From Bacteroidales bacterium (GTDB taxonomy: Bacteria; Bacteroidota; Bacteroidia; Bacteroidales; GCA-2748055): 6,926 nucleotides of DNA. Every line of letters starts with the position of its first letter. Position 1 is the stretch's first letter. The position numbers were made by a program, and so were the translations under genes. This document shows, piece after piece, positions 1 to 6,290 of this stretch. Below the pieces are notes generated by a model. It saw nothing but the letters and a program-made list of their open reading frames with translations, ran no database searches and was not told where the DNA came from. Location: positions 1 through 6,926 of the forward strand of contig JAGLTY010000117.1 in NCBI GenBank assembly GCA_023135025.1, given 5' to 3'.

Positions 1-7
1 AATCCAT
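1..7 (-). CDS. Possible start of next operon gene (response regulator expected), cut by window edge
   Basis: On the minus strand an ATG (complement of 5-7) begins 22 nt after the stop codon of the histidine kinase, and only one further full codon (GAT) is visible before the window ends. An AGGA lies almost directly against the ATG, too close to be a normal Shine-Dalgarno, though Bacteroidota rarely rely on one. LytS/YehU-type kinases are commonly followed by a LytTR-type response regulator, which is the reason to suspect this gene. That identity is inferred from context only; no protein sequence can be read. Confidence 0.2.
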
Positions 8-29
8 TTCCTTTAGGTGATGGAGGATG

Positions 30-1067
30 TCAAGTAGCAATGGTGGGCATTCTGACAATAAAGGCATCAGCTTCCTCCTGTACCAGCAGCGGATCATCTG
101 AAAACCAGGTAATCTGTTTTCTCAGGTTTTCAAGTCCGGTCCCCGGCGAGGGTTCGGAAACCACCCTTCGCTGCAGGTTGTTCTTTACAATCACATGCCC
201 GTTCCCCGTGGAGGTGATCCCGATAACCAGCGGATGTTCTGTGGAAATTTCATTGTGCTTGATGGCATTCTCAACCAGCATCTGCAGTGAGAGGGGAATG
301 ACCAACCTGTTCCGGTCCAGCTCCAGGTTGTTTTCTACCTGCAGGTTATTCCCGAACCGGATCTTCTGAAGGAAAATATAGTCCTCCAGGAATTTCAGCT
401 CATCTTTCAGGGGAACCAGCTCGTTTTCGCGCTGCTCCAGTACGTAGCGGTAAACATCCGATAGCTTGTGCACAAACTGTGTAGCTCTTTCAGTGTCGGT
501 GTTGATCAGTGTGGCCAGCGAACTGAGACTGTTAAAGAGAAAGTGGGGCCTGACCTGGTCCTTCAGTGACTGGTATTGCAGTGCCAGGTGGGCCCTTTTC
601 AGCTCCTCCTGCTGGATGGCGGCCTCTTTCCAGTTCTTAAAGAAGAGCATAGCATTTCCCAGCAGCAGTGAGAGGAACAAAAATATGTAGACCACTTTCA
701 GGCTTGGAATTATATATTCCATCACCGACCTGAAGCTAAGGCCCTCGGTCAGCTTGATCCAGATGGAGAAGCCCATAAAGATGATCAATCCTGAAAAGAG
801 GGTCATGGCAACTACCTGGTAGACTACCCTTTTGATGGGCGATTTCAGCCAGGGGATTCGCCTCTCCAGGATCATGGTGATCCATATCATCCCCTTCCAG
901 GCGGGATAACCAAGAGCCACAGAGAATATGCAGTTACTAAGTACCGTCTCTACCGACCACAATTCCCGCGGGATGGTGAATATGGCTATCATGTTCCCGA
1001 TCAGCACCAGGATCAGCAGATCCCTGAGCAGGATCAGGATGACTTTGTATACCTTTTTTCGGTTCAT
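30..1067 (-). CDS. Sensor histidine kinase, LytS/YehU class (His_kinase family), inner membrane
   Basis: This 345-residue protein is a membrane-bound two-component sensor kinase. Four hydrophobic segments are visible at about residues 8-30, 42-66, 83-103 and 119-143, with no large periplasmic domain between them. A short helical linker (about 145-170, rich in E, Q and K) follows. The phosphoacceptor box reads QVRPHFLFNSL, with His175 as the expected autophosphorylation site. The ATP-binding part has an N box (LVENAIKHN, 264-272) and a G box (PGTGLENLRKQ, 308-318), as in the His_kinase plus HATPase_c architecture of LytS, YehU and AgrC-like kinases. Length and layout are normal for Bacteroidota members. 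It starts at ATG 44 nt after the TPR-like gene and is probably the third gene of the receptor operon. Its signal is unknown; with almost no extracytoplasmic sensor domain it may sense through its membrane segments or a partner protein. The partner regulator probably lies off the left edge. Confidence 0.93.
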   Translation of the reverse strand: MNRKKVYKVILILLRDLLILVLIGNMIAIFTIPRELWSVETVLSNCIFSVALGYPAWKGMIWITMILERRIPWLKSPIKRVVYQVVAMTLFSGLIIFMGFSIWIKLTEGLSFRSVMEYIIPSLKVVYIFLFLSLLLGNAMLFFKNWKEAAIQQEELKRAHLALQYQSLKDQVRPHFLFNSLSSLATLINTDTERATQFVHKLSDVYRYVLEQRENELVPLKDELKFLEDYIFLQKIRFGNNLQVENNLELDRNRLVIPLSLQMLVENAIKHNEISTEHPLVIGITSTGNGHVIVKNNLQRRVVSEPSPGTGLENLRKQITWFSDDPLLVQEEADAFIVRMPTIAT

Positions 1068-1111
1068 CAGGCGGATTTCAAGGGTTACACAAGATACTTA
1101 TTTGATCTGAA

Positions 1112-1771
1112 TTATTGCAGCTTCTCCAGTTCGGCACGGGTGGCCTCTTCTCCCCAGTTGGGCCAGAGAGGATCCTCGTTTGTGAACGCTTCAAATTTGA
1201 TCAGGGCCTCTTCCAGGATCGGTCGGGCCACATCGGCTCCACCACCCATTGAAGGAGGCAGGTTCAGTTTGTTCACTCCTTCCAGGAAATAGATCCTTGG
1301 GTTTTCCGGGTTCAGGGTTTTGGCTCTCTGCAGCGATCCGAACATCTTCTCTATGTATATCATGCCCCTCCCCATGGGATCGACCATGATCCTGGAGGGG
1401 TAGAGGAATGCCTGCAACACATGGAGCTCCGACTCTTCGGGTTCAAGCTCCAGCGCCTGGTCGAGCAACTCCAGCGCTTGGTCGAGCAGCTCCTGGGCCC
1501 GGTCAAGCACCAGATCTTTCCTGCCCCCGTCGTTCTCATCGAAACTCATAACGATAAGCGAATAGGAGGCATAATAGTAGGGCATCCACCGGCTCTTCTC
1601 AGCTTTGGCGATGCGTTCAAACCGGTTGGCACTCTCTATGAGTTCGCCCGGTTCCGATGCCTGATCCATCTTCTCAATAGTACTCAGCATGGCGGTAGTG
1701 TAACGCTCTTCCTGTCCCCATACACAGATGGAGAAAAGGCCAATAGTCAAAATCAACAGGTTGGTTTTCAT
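1112..1771 (-). CDS. Exported TPR-like protein of a Bacteroidota family linked to TonB receptors
   Basis: This 219-residue protein has a signal peptide (residues 1-19: Lys3, a hydrophobic stretch LLILTIGLFSICV, and a likely signal peptidase I cut VWG|Q), so it should act in the periplasm. There is no lipobox, so it does not look like a lipoprotein. The mature part is mostly helical and reads like degenerate tetratricopeptide repeats: a helix pair near 42-78, a repeat ending in ALELEPEE near 91-122, and another ending in LNPENPRIYFLEG near 137-165. The C-terminal signature with SMGGG (174-178) followed by an ARPILEEAL helix and PNWG (204-207) resembles, from memory, a family of small Bacteroidota proteins often annotated only as hypothetical or TPR. 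The gene begins 11 nt after the receptor stop codon and precedes the kinase, so it is likely co-expressed. A role as a periplasmic adaptor between receptor and kinase is possible but is inference. A 21-nt in-frame duplication is described separately. Confidence 0.85.
   Translation of the reverse strand: MKTNLLILTIGLFSICVWGQEERYTTAMLSTIEKMDQASEPGELIESANRFERIAKAEKSRWMPYYYASYSLIVMSFDENDGGRKDLVLDRAQELLDQALELLDQALELEPEESELHVLQAFLYPSRIMVDPMGRGMIYIEKMFGSLQRAKTLNPENPRIYFLEGVNKLNLPPSMGGGADVARPILEEALIKFEAFTNEDPLWPNWGEEATRAELEKLQ
1448..1489 (-). repeat. Two-copy 21-nt in-frame tandem repeat inside the TPR-like gene
   Basis: Units at 1448-1468 and 1469-1489 match at 19 of 21 positions. On the coding (minus) strand they encode two copies of the heptad LLDQALE (about residues 95-108 of the TPR-like protein). 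The two differences are silent. The length is exactly seven codons, so the reading frame is kept and one helix is extended by about two turns. This is most simply a recent slippage or unequal-exchange duplication. Confidence 0.85.
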
Positions 1772-1782
1772 TGGTTCTGTTT

Positions 1783-3909
1783 TTAAAGTGAAAGCATAAA
1801 CATAAGTATGGCCTGGGTGCCGGTGGTGGGCACGATGGCCTGTGAGGGATACCTCCCCCTCTCGTCGGGAACTGCGGCATATTGGTAGCCATATACATTG
1901 TTAAATCCCAGCAGATTGGTGATGTTGAGGTGGATGATGAAATCTCTGTTGAACAGAGTGGTCACATAGGTAAGGTTCAGGCTGATGTCGTGGTATGGTT
2001 TTGTTCTCCCATCCATGAAACCGGGAGTGTTCATATCGTTGTAGGGTCTGCCGCTGGCAAAAGAGTAGGTGACACCACCAAAGGTTCTCAGTCGTTCAAA
2101 GAAGCGCTTGTATACTACCGAAAGATTGTGGGCCGATGCAAAAGAGGGGACTGTACTTTCCGGATAATCCTGGTAATCTCTGGAGGTGTTCAGAAAACTG
2201 TATGAGATCCAGTAATCGGAACTCCGCAGGCTCTCACTATCACGCCAGAAGAGGTCGATGCCGCGGGCCGTTCCGTGACCATTGTTGCTATAGTCTGCTG
2301 CAACCGGACTGTACAGTGAGGTATATTTTACCAATTGGTCGTACTGTTTAAGATAGCCCTCTACCCTGAAGGTTCTTTGCTGCTTCCGGTACTGGAAATT
2401 GAAAATATAGTGGTCGGCTCGTTCATGAGAAAGTGCAGGTGCAAACTGAAGGTACTCATTCTCCGGTTTTTGCCTGTATTTTCCCCAGGCAAAGGAGACC
2501 TGGCTGTAGGTACCTGTTTTGTATGCTGCGGATACTCTTGGCAAGAAGCCCGGTTCCTGGAGAAATGAGGAGTGTTCTGCCCTGATCCCGGCACGGAGAG
2601 CCAGATTTTTTGATAACTTCCACTCTGTCTCCAGGAAAAGGGATGGTTGAATGTCGTTCAATTCCATACGGATGGTGCTGTCGGTAGTGACCGATTGACT
2701 GTACAACCCCCTGTTGATATCCCCACCGAACCGGGTCTTTAACTTTTTGGATGTCAGGTGTGTGAATGTTAATTTCAAAGAAGTCCCGTTGTTCAACGTA
2801 GTTACCGGAATACCGGCATAGTTGATCTTTTCGCTGTCGCGACTGAAAGCAACACCTGTCCGGATCAGCCACTTCTCAGACAGTTGATCCGAATAACTGC
2901 TGTTGGCATAAAGGTTGAGATCGGTCATCTGCATATCATCCATGGTGCCTGCCTCGAAATTGTCATAGTTCATTTGCATCGTCATGGAGTTGAAGGAGCA
3001 AAATGATTTCAGCAGTCCGTTCTCCCCAATCTGTTGCCTGAACATCATCATTCCATCTCCCAGAACAGGATCTTTGATCCAGTCCACATTTTGTTTGAAC
3101 AGCCGGTTCTGAAGGGCACTATTGGCATACAACCCGGTCACAGCCAGCGAGCTCTTCTCCCAGCGTTTTGCCCAGGAGGCATTGGCCCCCACAGTCATCA
3201 CGGCCACACTGGCCTTGTCCTCTGTCTCCAGTCCGTTGGTGGTCAGGTCCACAATGGAAGAGAGGGCGTGACCGTATTCGGCCGAGTAGCCCCCGGTGCT
3301 GAATAGGGTTTCGGAGAAGAGCAGGGGCGAAAAGCGCCCCCTGGTGGGAATATTGGGCATGCTGGAGAAGTAGGGTGATTGAACCACCATACCATCCATA
3401 TAGGTTTTGGTTTCATAGCTTTCACCACCGCGTACAAAGAGCATCCCCTCTTCGCCCACCTTCTGTGATCCGGGCATGGTGGCATAGGCACCATAGATAT
3501 CACCCACCGCGCTGGCTGTGGTGGCAATATCAAAAGAGCTGAGGGTGGCCGATTTTTTCTCATCACTGGCACTAAAAATACCGGCTGTGATTACCACTTC
3601 GTTCAGTTCACTGACCGCTTCTCTCAAAATAATCACCAGCGGTGACCGAAGGGTATCAAGATCCATCTCCTGCATCTGTTTTTCAAAGCCGATAAAACTG
3701 GCTACTACCACCTGTCTGCCCATGAGCGTGGTTGAGAGTTTAAATGCTCCGGTGGTATCTGTGGTGGTTCCGTCATAGGATCCTTCTATATAGACATTGG
3801 CGTATAACACCGGATTACCTTTACGGTCGGTTACGGTTCCTGTGATGCTCTGTTGGGCCATGCATGAAATTCCGAGCCACCCTATTATTGTTATTACCAG
3901 GATTCTCAT
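1783..3909 (-). CDS. TonB-dependent outer-membrane receptor with N-terminal carboxypeptidase-regulatory-like domain
   Basis: This 708-residue protein is an outer-membrane beta-barrel transporter energised by TonB. It opens with a signal peptide of about 18 residues (likely cut CMA|QQ). The Cys before the cut is not in a proper lipobox (GISC has Gly at -3). Residues about 21-98 form a carboxypeptidase-regulatory-like beta-sandwich (ITGTVTDRKGNPV, then NVYIEG and GTTTDTTGAF), typical of Bacteroidota receptors. A TonB-box-like segment EVVITAG (104-110) leads into the plug, with FVRGG (158-162), YMDGM and the plug end GYSAEYG (207-213). The rest, to residue 708, alternates short aromatic-rich strands as expected for a 22-strand barrel. 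At about 700 residues it is much shorter than SusC proteins, which usually exceed 950, and no SusD gene is adjacent, so it is probably not a starch-utilisation-type pair. I chose the ATG at 3907-3909. The longer reading frame begins with TTG at 3928-3930 and overlaps the -7 promoter box. The substrate cannot be told from the sequence. Confidence 0.93.
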   Translation of the reverse strand: MRILVITIIGWLGISCMAQQSITGTVTDRKGNPVLYANVYIEGSYDGTTTDTTGAFKLSTTLMGRQVVVASFIGFEKQMQEMDLDTLRSPLVIILREAVSELNEVVITAGIFSASDEKKSATLSSFDIATTASAVGDIYGAYATMPGSQKVGEEGMLFVRGGESYETKTYMDGMVVQSPYFSSMPNIPTRGRFSPLLFSETLFSTGGYSAEYGHALSSIVDLTTNGLETEDKASVAVMTVGANASWAKRWEKSSLAVTGLYANSALQNRLFKQNVDWIKDPVLGDGMMMFRQQIGENGLLKSFCSFNSMTMQMNYDNFEAGTMDDMQMTDLNLYANSSYSDQLSEKWLIRTGVAFSRDSEKINYAGIPVTTLNNGTSLKLTFTHLTSKKLKTRFGGDINRGLYSQSVTTDSTIRMELNDIQPSLFLETEWKLSKNLALRAGIRAEHSSFLQEPGFLPRVSAAYKTGTYSQVSFAWGKYRQKPENEYLQFAPALSHERADHYIFNFQYRKQQRTFRVEGYLKQYDQLVKYTSLYSPVAADYSNNGHGTARGIDLFWRDSESLRSSDYWISYSFLNTSRDYQDYPESTVPSFASAHNLSVVYKRFFERLRTFGGVTYSFASGRPYNDMNTPGFMDGRTKPYHDISLNLTYVTTLFNRDFIIHLNITNLLGFNNVYGYQYAAVPDERGRYPSQAIVPTTGTQAILMFMLSL

Positions 3910-3927
3910 AACATCATATTTATATTT

Positions 3928-3959
3928 CAAAATTAGGGTCCGATTGCACCATAAGGAAA
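3928..3959 (-). promoter_or_regulatory. Bacteroidota-type promoter of the receptor operon (-33/-7)
   Basis: Read on the minus strand, TAATTTTG (3928-3935) matches the Bacteroidota -7 consensus TAnnTTTG perfectly. A TTTC (3956-3959) lies 20 nt upstream and matches the -33 TTTG at three of four positions, with near-usual spacing. Transcription would start near 3921-3924 and leave a leader of about 12-15 nt before the ATG at 3909. It would serve the receptor, TPR-like and kinase genes together. Confidence 0.6.
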
Positions 3960-4039
3960 TGAAAGGGAATGAATGGTCAGATTAGAGAGATGAGTTGTAT
4001 GGTTTGGAAGATGAATTCAGCCCACTGTTTCATTTTTTA

Positions 4040-4047
4040 TACATTTA
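4040..4047 (+). promoter_or_regulatory. Possible -7 box for the GH36 gene
   Basis: TACATTTA matches seven of the eight positions of TAnnTTTG (last base A instead of G). No convincing -33 element lies 19-21 nt upstream; the nearest TTTG (4003-4006) is 33 nt away. The surroundings are AT-rich, so a chance match is quite possible. If real, transcription would start near 4052-4054, which would leave about 30 nt before the preferred ATG at 4084. Confidence 0.25.
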
Positions 4048-4083
4048 TCTATTCGTTAGATGCGAAATTCAATTTCAAAAACC

Positions 4084-6234
4084 ATGAAAACCCCATATTC
4101 ATTTTTGTTTCTTTTTCTTGTGAATTCGCTACATCTAATGGCCCAGGAGAGTGCTGTTGATATGAGAAGAGTGATTGAGTTGAACAATGGAGCCATTGTG
4201 AGGGAGATCCGGTTTGAGAAGGGAGCGATATCATCCTCCGGACTTTATATGACCGGGAATGATAGGAACTATATCAGGGAGTCGGGCGAATTTAGTTTCC
4301 TGGTGAATAATCGGCTTGTAAATGGATCTTCAGGGTGGGACCTGGAAGGTACCGAATCCATCGAAGATGAGCGTTCGGGCAGTGGGATCAGGATCACTCT
4401 TTCGGGAACAGGGGATATAGAGGGTCTCTTTGTGGAGATCAACTACCTGCTCTACCCTGGTATACCCCTGGTGCGGAAATGGCTTAAGATTTCCAACAGG
4501 AGTGAAAAGGATTTAAAAATTGAAGCATTGAATGTGGAGGATTTGCAGACCGGTTTTTCTCATGTGCATACGGTGGTCCTCCACAACTATGCCCGGATGA
4601 AACATATAGGCAGTTTTACCGGTAACTGGGACGACCCGGTGGTGGTGTTGCACCACCAGAGTGACCGGATCGGGATGGCAGTGGGCAATGAGGCCCCCGG
4701 GATCATGAAACGTACTGCTTTTCATACTGTCAACAACAACCTGGAGGCCGGACTTACCCATCCGGGACAGGATTTTCCATTCAGGAAGTGGCTTTCACCT
4801 GGCGGCAGCTGGGAGAGTCCAAAAACCTTTATCTGTCTCTACCGTGACACAGATGATGCTTTTGCGGTGGTGGATGGAGCAGTCAATGATTTTGTGAGAA
4901 AGCATATGTACCCGCAGATCATCCGCAACGAACACAAACCAGTATTTGTATACAACACCTGGAACCCGTTTCGCACCTTTGTGAGCGATTCACTGGTGCG
5001 GGAGGTGGCTATGGCGGCTGCTGAATGTGGTGTAAAAGAGTTTATTATCGACGACGGATGGCAGGTGAACAAAGGGACAAAAACATCGGCCGATGCATGG
5101 GGAAACAATTATGGTGACTGGAACGTGGATGAGGAGAAGTTTCCCGGCGGACTCAAGCCCACGTTTGATTATATCAAATCGCTGGGAATGAAACCGGGGC
5201 TCTGGATAACCATTGGTGCAGCCACAGGAGATGCGGCCGTTTATAAATCGCATCCGGAGTGGTTTGTGATAAACAGCTCGGGAGCGCATGGAAACATACA
5301 TGGATATGGCGATGATTTTTATACAAGTTGTTTTGGTACGGGTTGGGTAGATTATATCAAGGATGTGATTGTAAGAATGTCGCAACAATATGGACTGGCA
5401 TACACCAAACTTGATTTTGCCATTGCCACCAGTGCCTATGTGAATGATCCGCAGATATCAGGTTGTTATGCCACCGATCATCCATTCCACAGGGATCATC
5501 AGGAATCATTTATTGCGATTTACCAGAGGGTACTTGAACTATTCGATCGTTTGCACAAAGAGTGCCCGGACCTGTTTATCGATTGTACTTTTGAGACTGC
5601 AGGAAAACTTCAATTAATGGACTACGCCATTGCTAACCATGCCGATGGTAACTGGCTCTCCAACTTTGAAGAGTCTGTCCCAACAGGACCATTGAGGATA
5701 CGGCAGATGGCCTGGTGGCGCTCCCCGGCAGTTCCGGCCAGTTCGCTGGTGATCGGAAACACCCCCATGGATGATCCCGAATTTGAGTTTGCCCTGAAAT
5801 CTTTAATCGGTACACTGCCCATTGTACTGGGTGATCCCCGGAAGATCCCTGTTGAAGAGCGGGCACGAATCAAGCTGTGGTCAGGCTGGATGCAGGAGAT
5901 GCAGGAGAGATATGACTATATGTCTTACCGGAGGGATCTGCCCGGGTTTGGAGAACCCATGGAGGGGAGCTGGGATGGATGGATGCGCATCAACAATGAT
6001 ACCCATGATGGGGGGATCGTCGGGGTATTCAGGCAGGGGGCCCTGGAGGAGCATCGCCAGTTGTTTGTGAAGGGACTTGATCCAGGCAGGGAGTATGATG
6101 TAAAACTGGCCCCGGAAGGGGCGCAGGTTTATCGTTCCACCGGACAACAGCTAATGAATGAAGGTTTCCCGGTTGAGATCACCAAACCATATGACGGGAA
6201 GATTTTTGAAATAAAGCCCGTTGGGTCGGAATAA
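4084..6234 (+). CDS. Secreted GH36-type (clan GH-D) alpha-galactosidase or alpha-N-acetylgalactosaminidase
   Basis: This 716-residue enzyme probably hydrolyses terminal alpha-linked galactose or GalNAc. A signal peptide (KTPYSFLFLFLV core, likely cut LMA|QE near residue 21) sends it to the periplasm or beyond; no lipobox is seen. Residues about 27-275 form the N-terminal beta-sandwich of GH36. The (beta/alpha)8 barrel spans about 285-592, with VYNTWNPFR (289-297), IIDDGWQ (321-327), MKPGLWI (369-375) and YTKLDF (440-445). A beta domain closes the protein. Asp444 in KLD is the expected nucleophile. Asp513 (LMDYA) aligns best with the acid/base Asp. The usual glycine-rich CSxGGGRxD loop before it is replaced by DCTFETAGKLQLMD, which is closer to what I recall of the Thermotoga-type enzyme. 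I preferred the ATG at 4084 because it has an A-rich upstream and a compact signal peptide; an in-frame ATG at 4060 would add eight residues. The exact sugar specificity is not settled by the sequence. Confidence 0.85.
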   Translation: MKTPYSFLFLFLVNSLHLMAQESAVDMRRVIELNNGAIVREIRFEKGAISSSGLYMTGNDRNYIRESGEFSFLVNNRLVNGSSGWDLEGTESIEDERSGSGIRITLSGTGDIEGLFVEINYLLYPGIPLVRKWLKISNRSEKDLKIEALNVEDLQTGFSHVHTVVLHNYARMKHIGSFTGNWDDPVVVLHHQSDRIGMAVGNEAPGIMKRTAFHTVNNNLEAGLTHPGQDFPFRKWLSPGGSWESPKTFICLYRDTDDAFAVVDGAVNDFVRKHMYPQIIRNEHKPVFVYNTWNPFRTFVSDSLVREVAMAAAECGVKEFIIDDGWQVNKGTKTSADAWGNNYGDWNVDEEKFPGGLKPTFDYIKSLGMKPGLWITIGAATGDAAVYKSHPEWFVINSSGAHGNIHGYGDDFYTSCFGTGWVDYIKDVIVRMSQQYGLAYTKLDFAIATSAYVNDPQISGCYATDHPFHRDHQESFIAIYQRVLELFDRLHKECPDLFIDCTFETAGKLQLMDYAIANHADGNWLSNFEESVPTGPLRIRQMAWWRSPAVPASSLVIGNTPMDDPEFEFALKSLIGTLPIVLGDPRKIPVEERARIKLWSGWMQEMQERYDYMSYRRDLPGFGEPMEGSWDGWMRINNDTHDGGIVGVFRQGALEEHRQLFVKGLDPGREYDVKLAPEGAQVYRSTGQQLMNEGFPVEITKPYDGKIFEIKPVGSE

Positions 6235-6290
6235 ATCGTATCTGCCAGAACTTTGATGATCCGGTCATTCTGCAAGCGAAGAAGGCAAGG
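6235..6290. other. Convergent intergenic gap without a clear terminator
   Basis: Only 56 nt separate the stop codons of the two converging glycosidase genes. The best hairpin is GATGA-TCCGG-TCATT (about 6255-6270), a five-pair stem with a G-T wobble and no following T-run on either strand. I do not call it a terminator; the two transcripts may overlap or end by another mechanism. Confidence 0.5.

Larger units (their letters stand above)
3910..4083. other. Divergent intergenic region between the receptor operon and the GH36 gene
   Basis: About 174 nt separate the two divergent start codons. It carries a clear Bacteroidota-type promoter for the minus-strand operon at its left end and a weaker possible -7 box for the plus-strand gene near 4040. 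I see no long inverted repeat that would mark an operator, no riboswitch-like structure and no small reading frame worth calling. If the GH36 gene starts at the ATG at 4060 instead, the region is 24 nt shorter. Confidence 0.7.

Noticed and set aside
1068..1111. Possible separate promoter for the kinase gene
   Set aside because: The gap of 44 nt holds only a loose TATCTTGT match without a spaced -33 element, so the kinase is more simply read as part of the operon.
1421..1786. 121-codon plus-strand frame containing a repeated RLVEQLQ segment
   Set aside because: The repeat is the antisense reading of the LLDQALE duplication in the TPR-like gene; it overlaps that gene completely.
2456..2872. 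138-codon open frame on the minus strand within the receptor gene
   Set aside because: It lies entirely inside the receptor coding sequence in another frame, and its protein has no recognisable domain, signal or repeat. It is a shadow of the real gene.
3889..3909. Lipoprotein reading of the receptor signal peptide
   Set aside because: The Cys in GISC lacks a Leu/Val/Ile at -3, and a signal peptidase I site (CMA|QQ) follows directly, which fits outer-membrane receptors.
4640..4658. Perfect 8-bp hairpin TGGTGGTG-TTG-CACCACCA
   Set aside because: It lies deep in the GH36 coding region and is explained by adjacent Val and His codons (VVVLHHQ). No T-run follows, so it is not a terminator, and no regulatory role is evident.
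4990..5388. 132-codon open frame antisense to the GH36 gene
   Set aside because: It is fully inside a convincing catalytic barrel sequence on the other strand, with cysteine- and histidine-rich random-looking composition and no promoter-like upstream.
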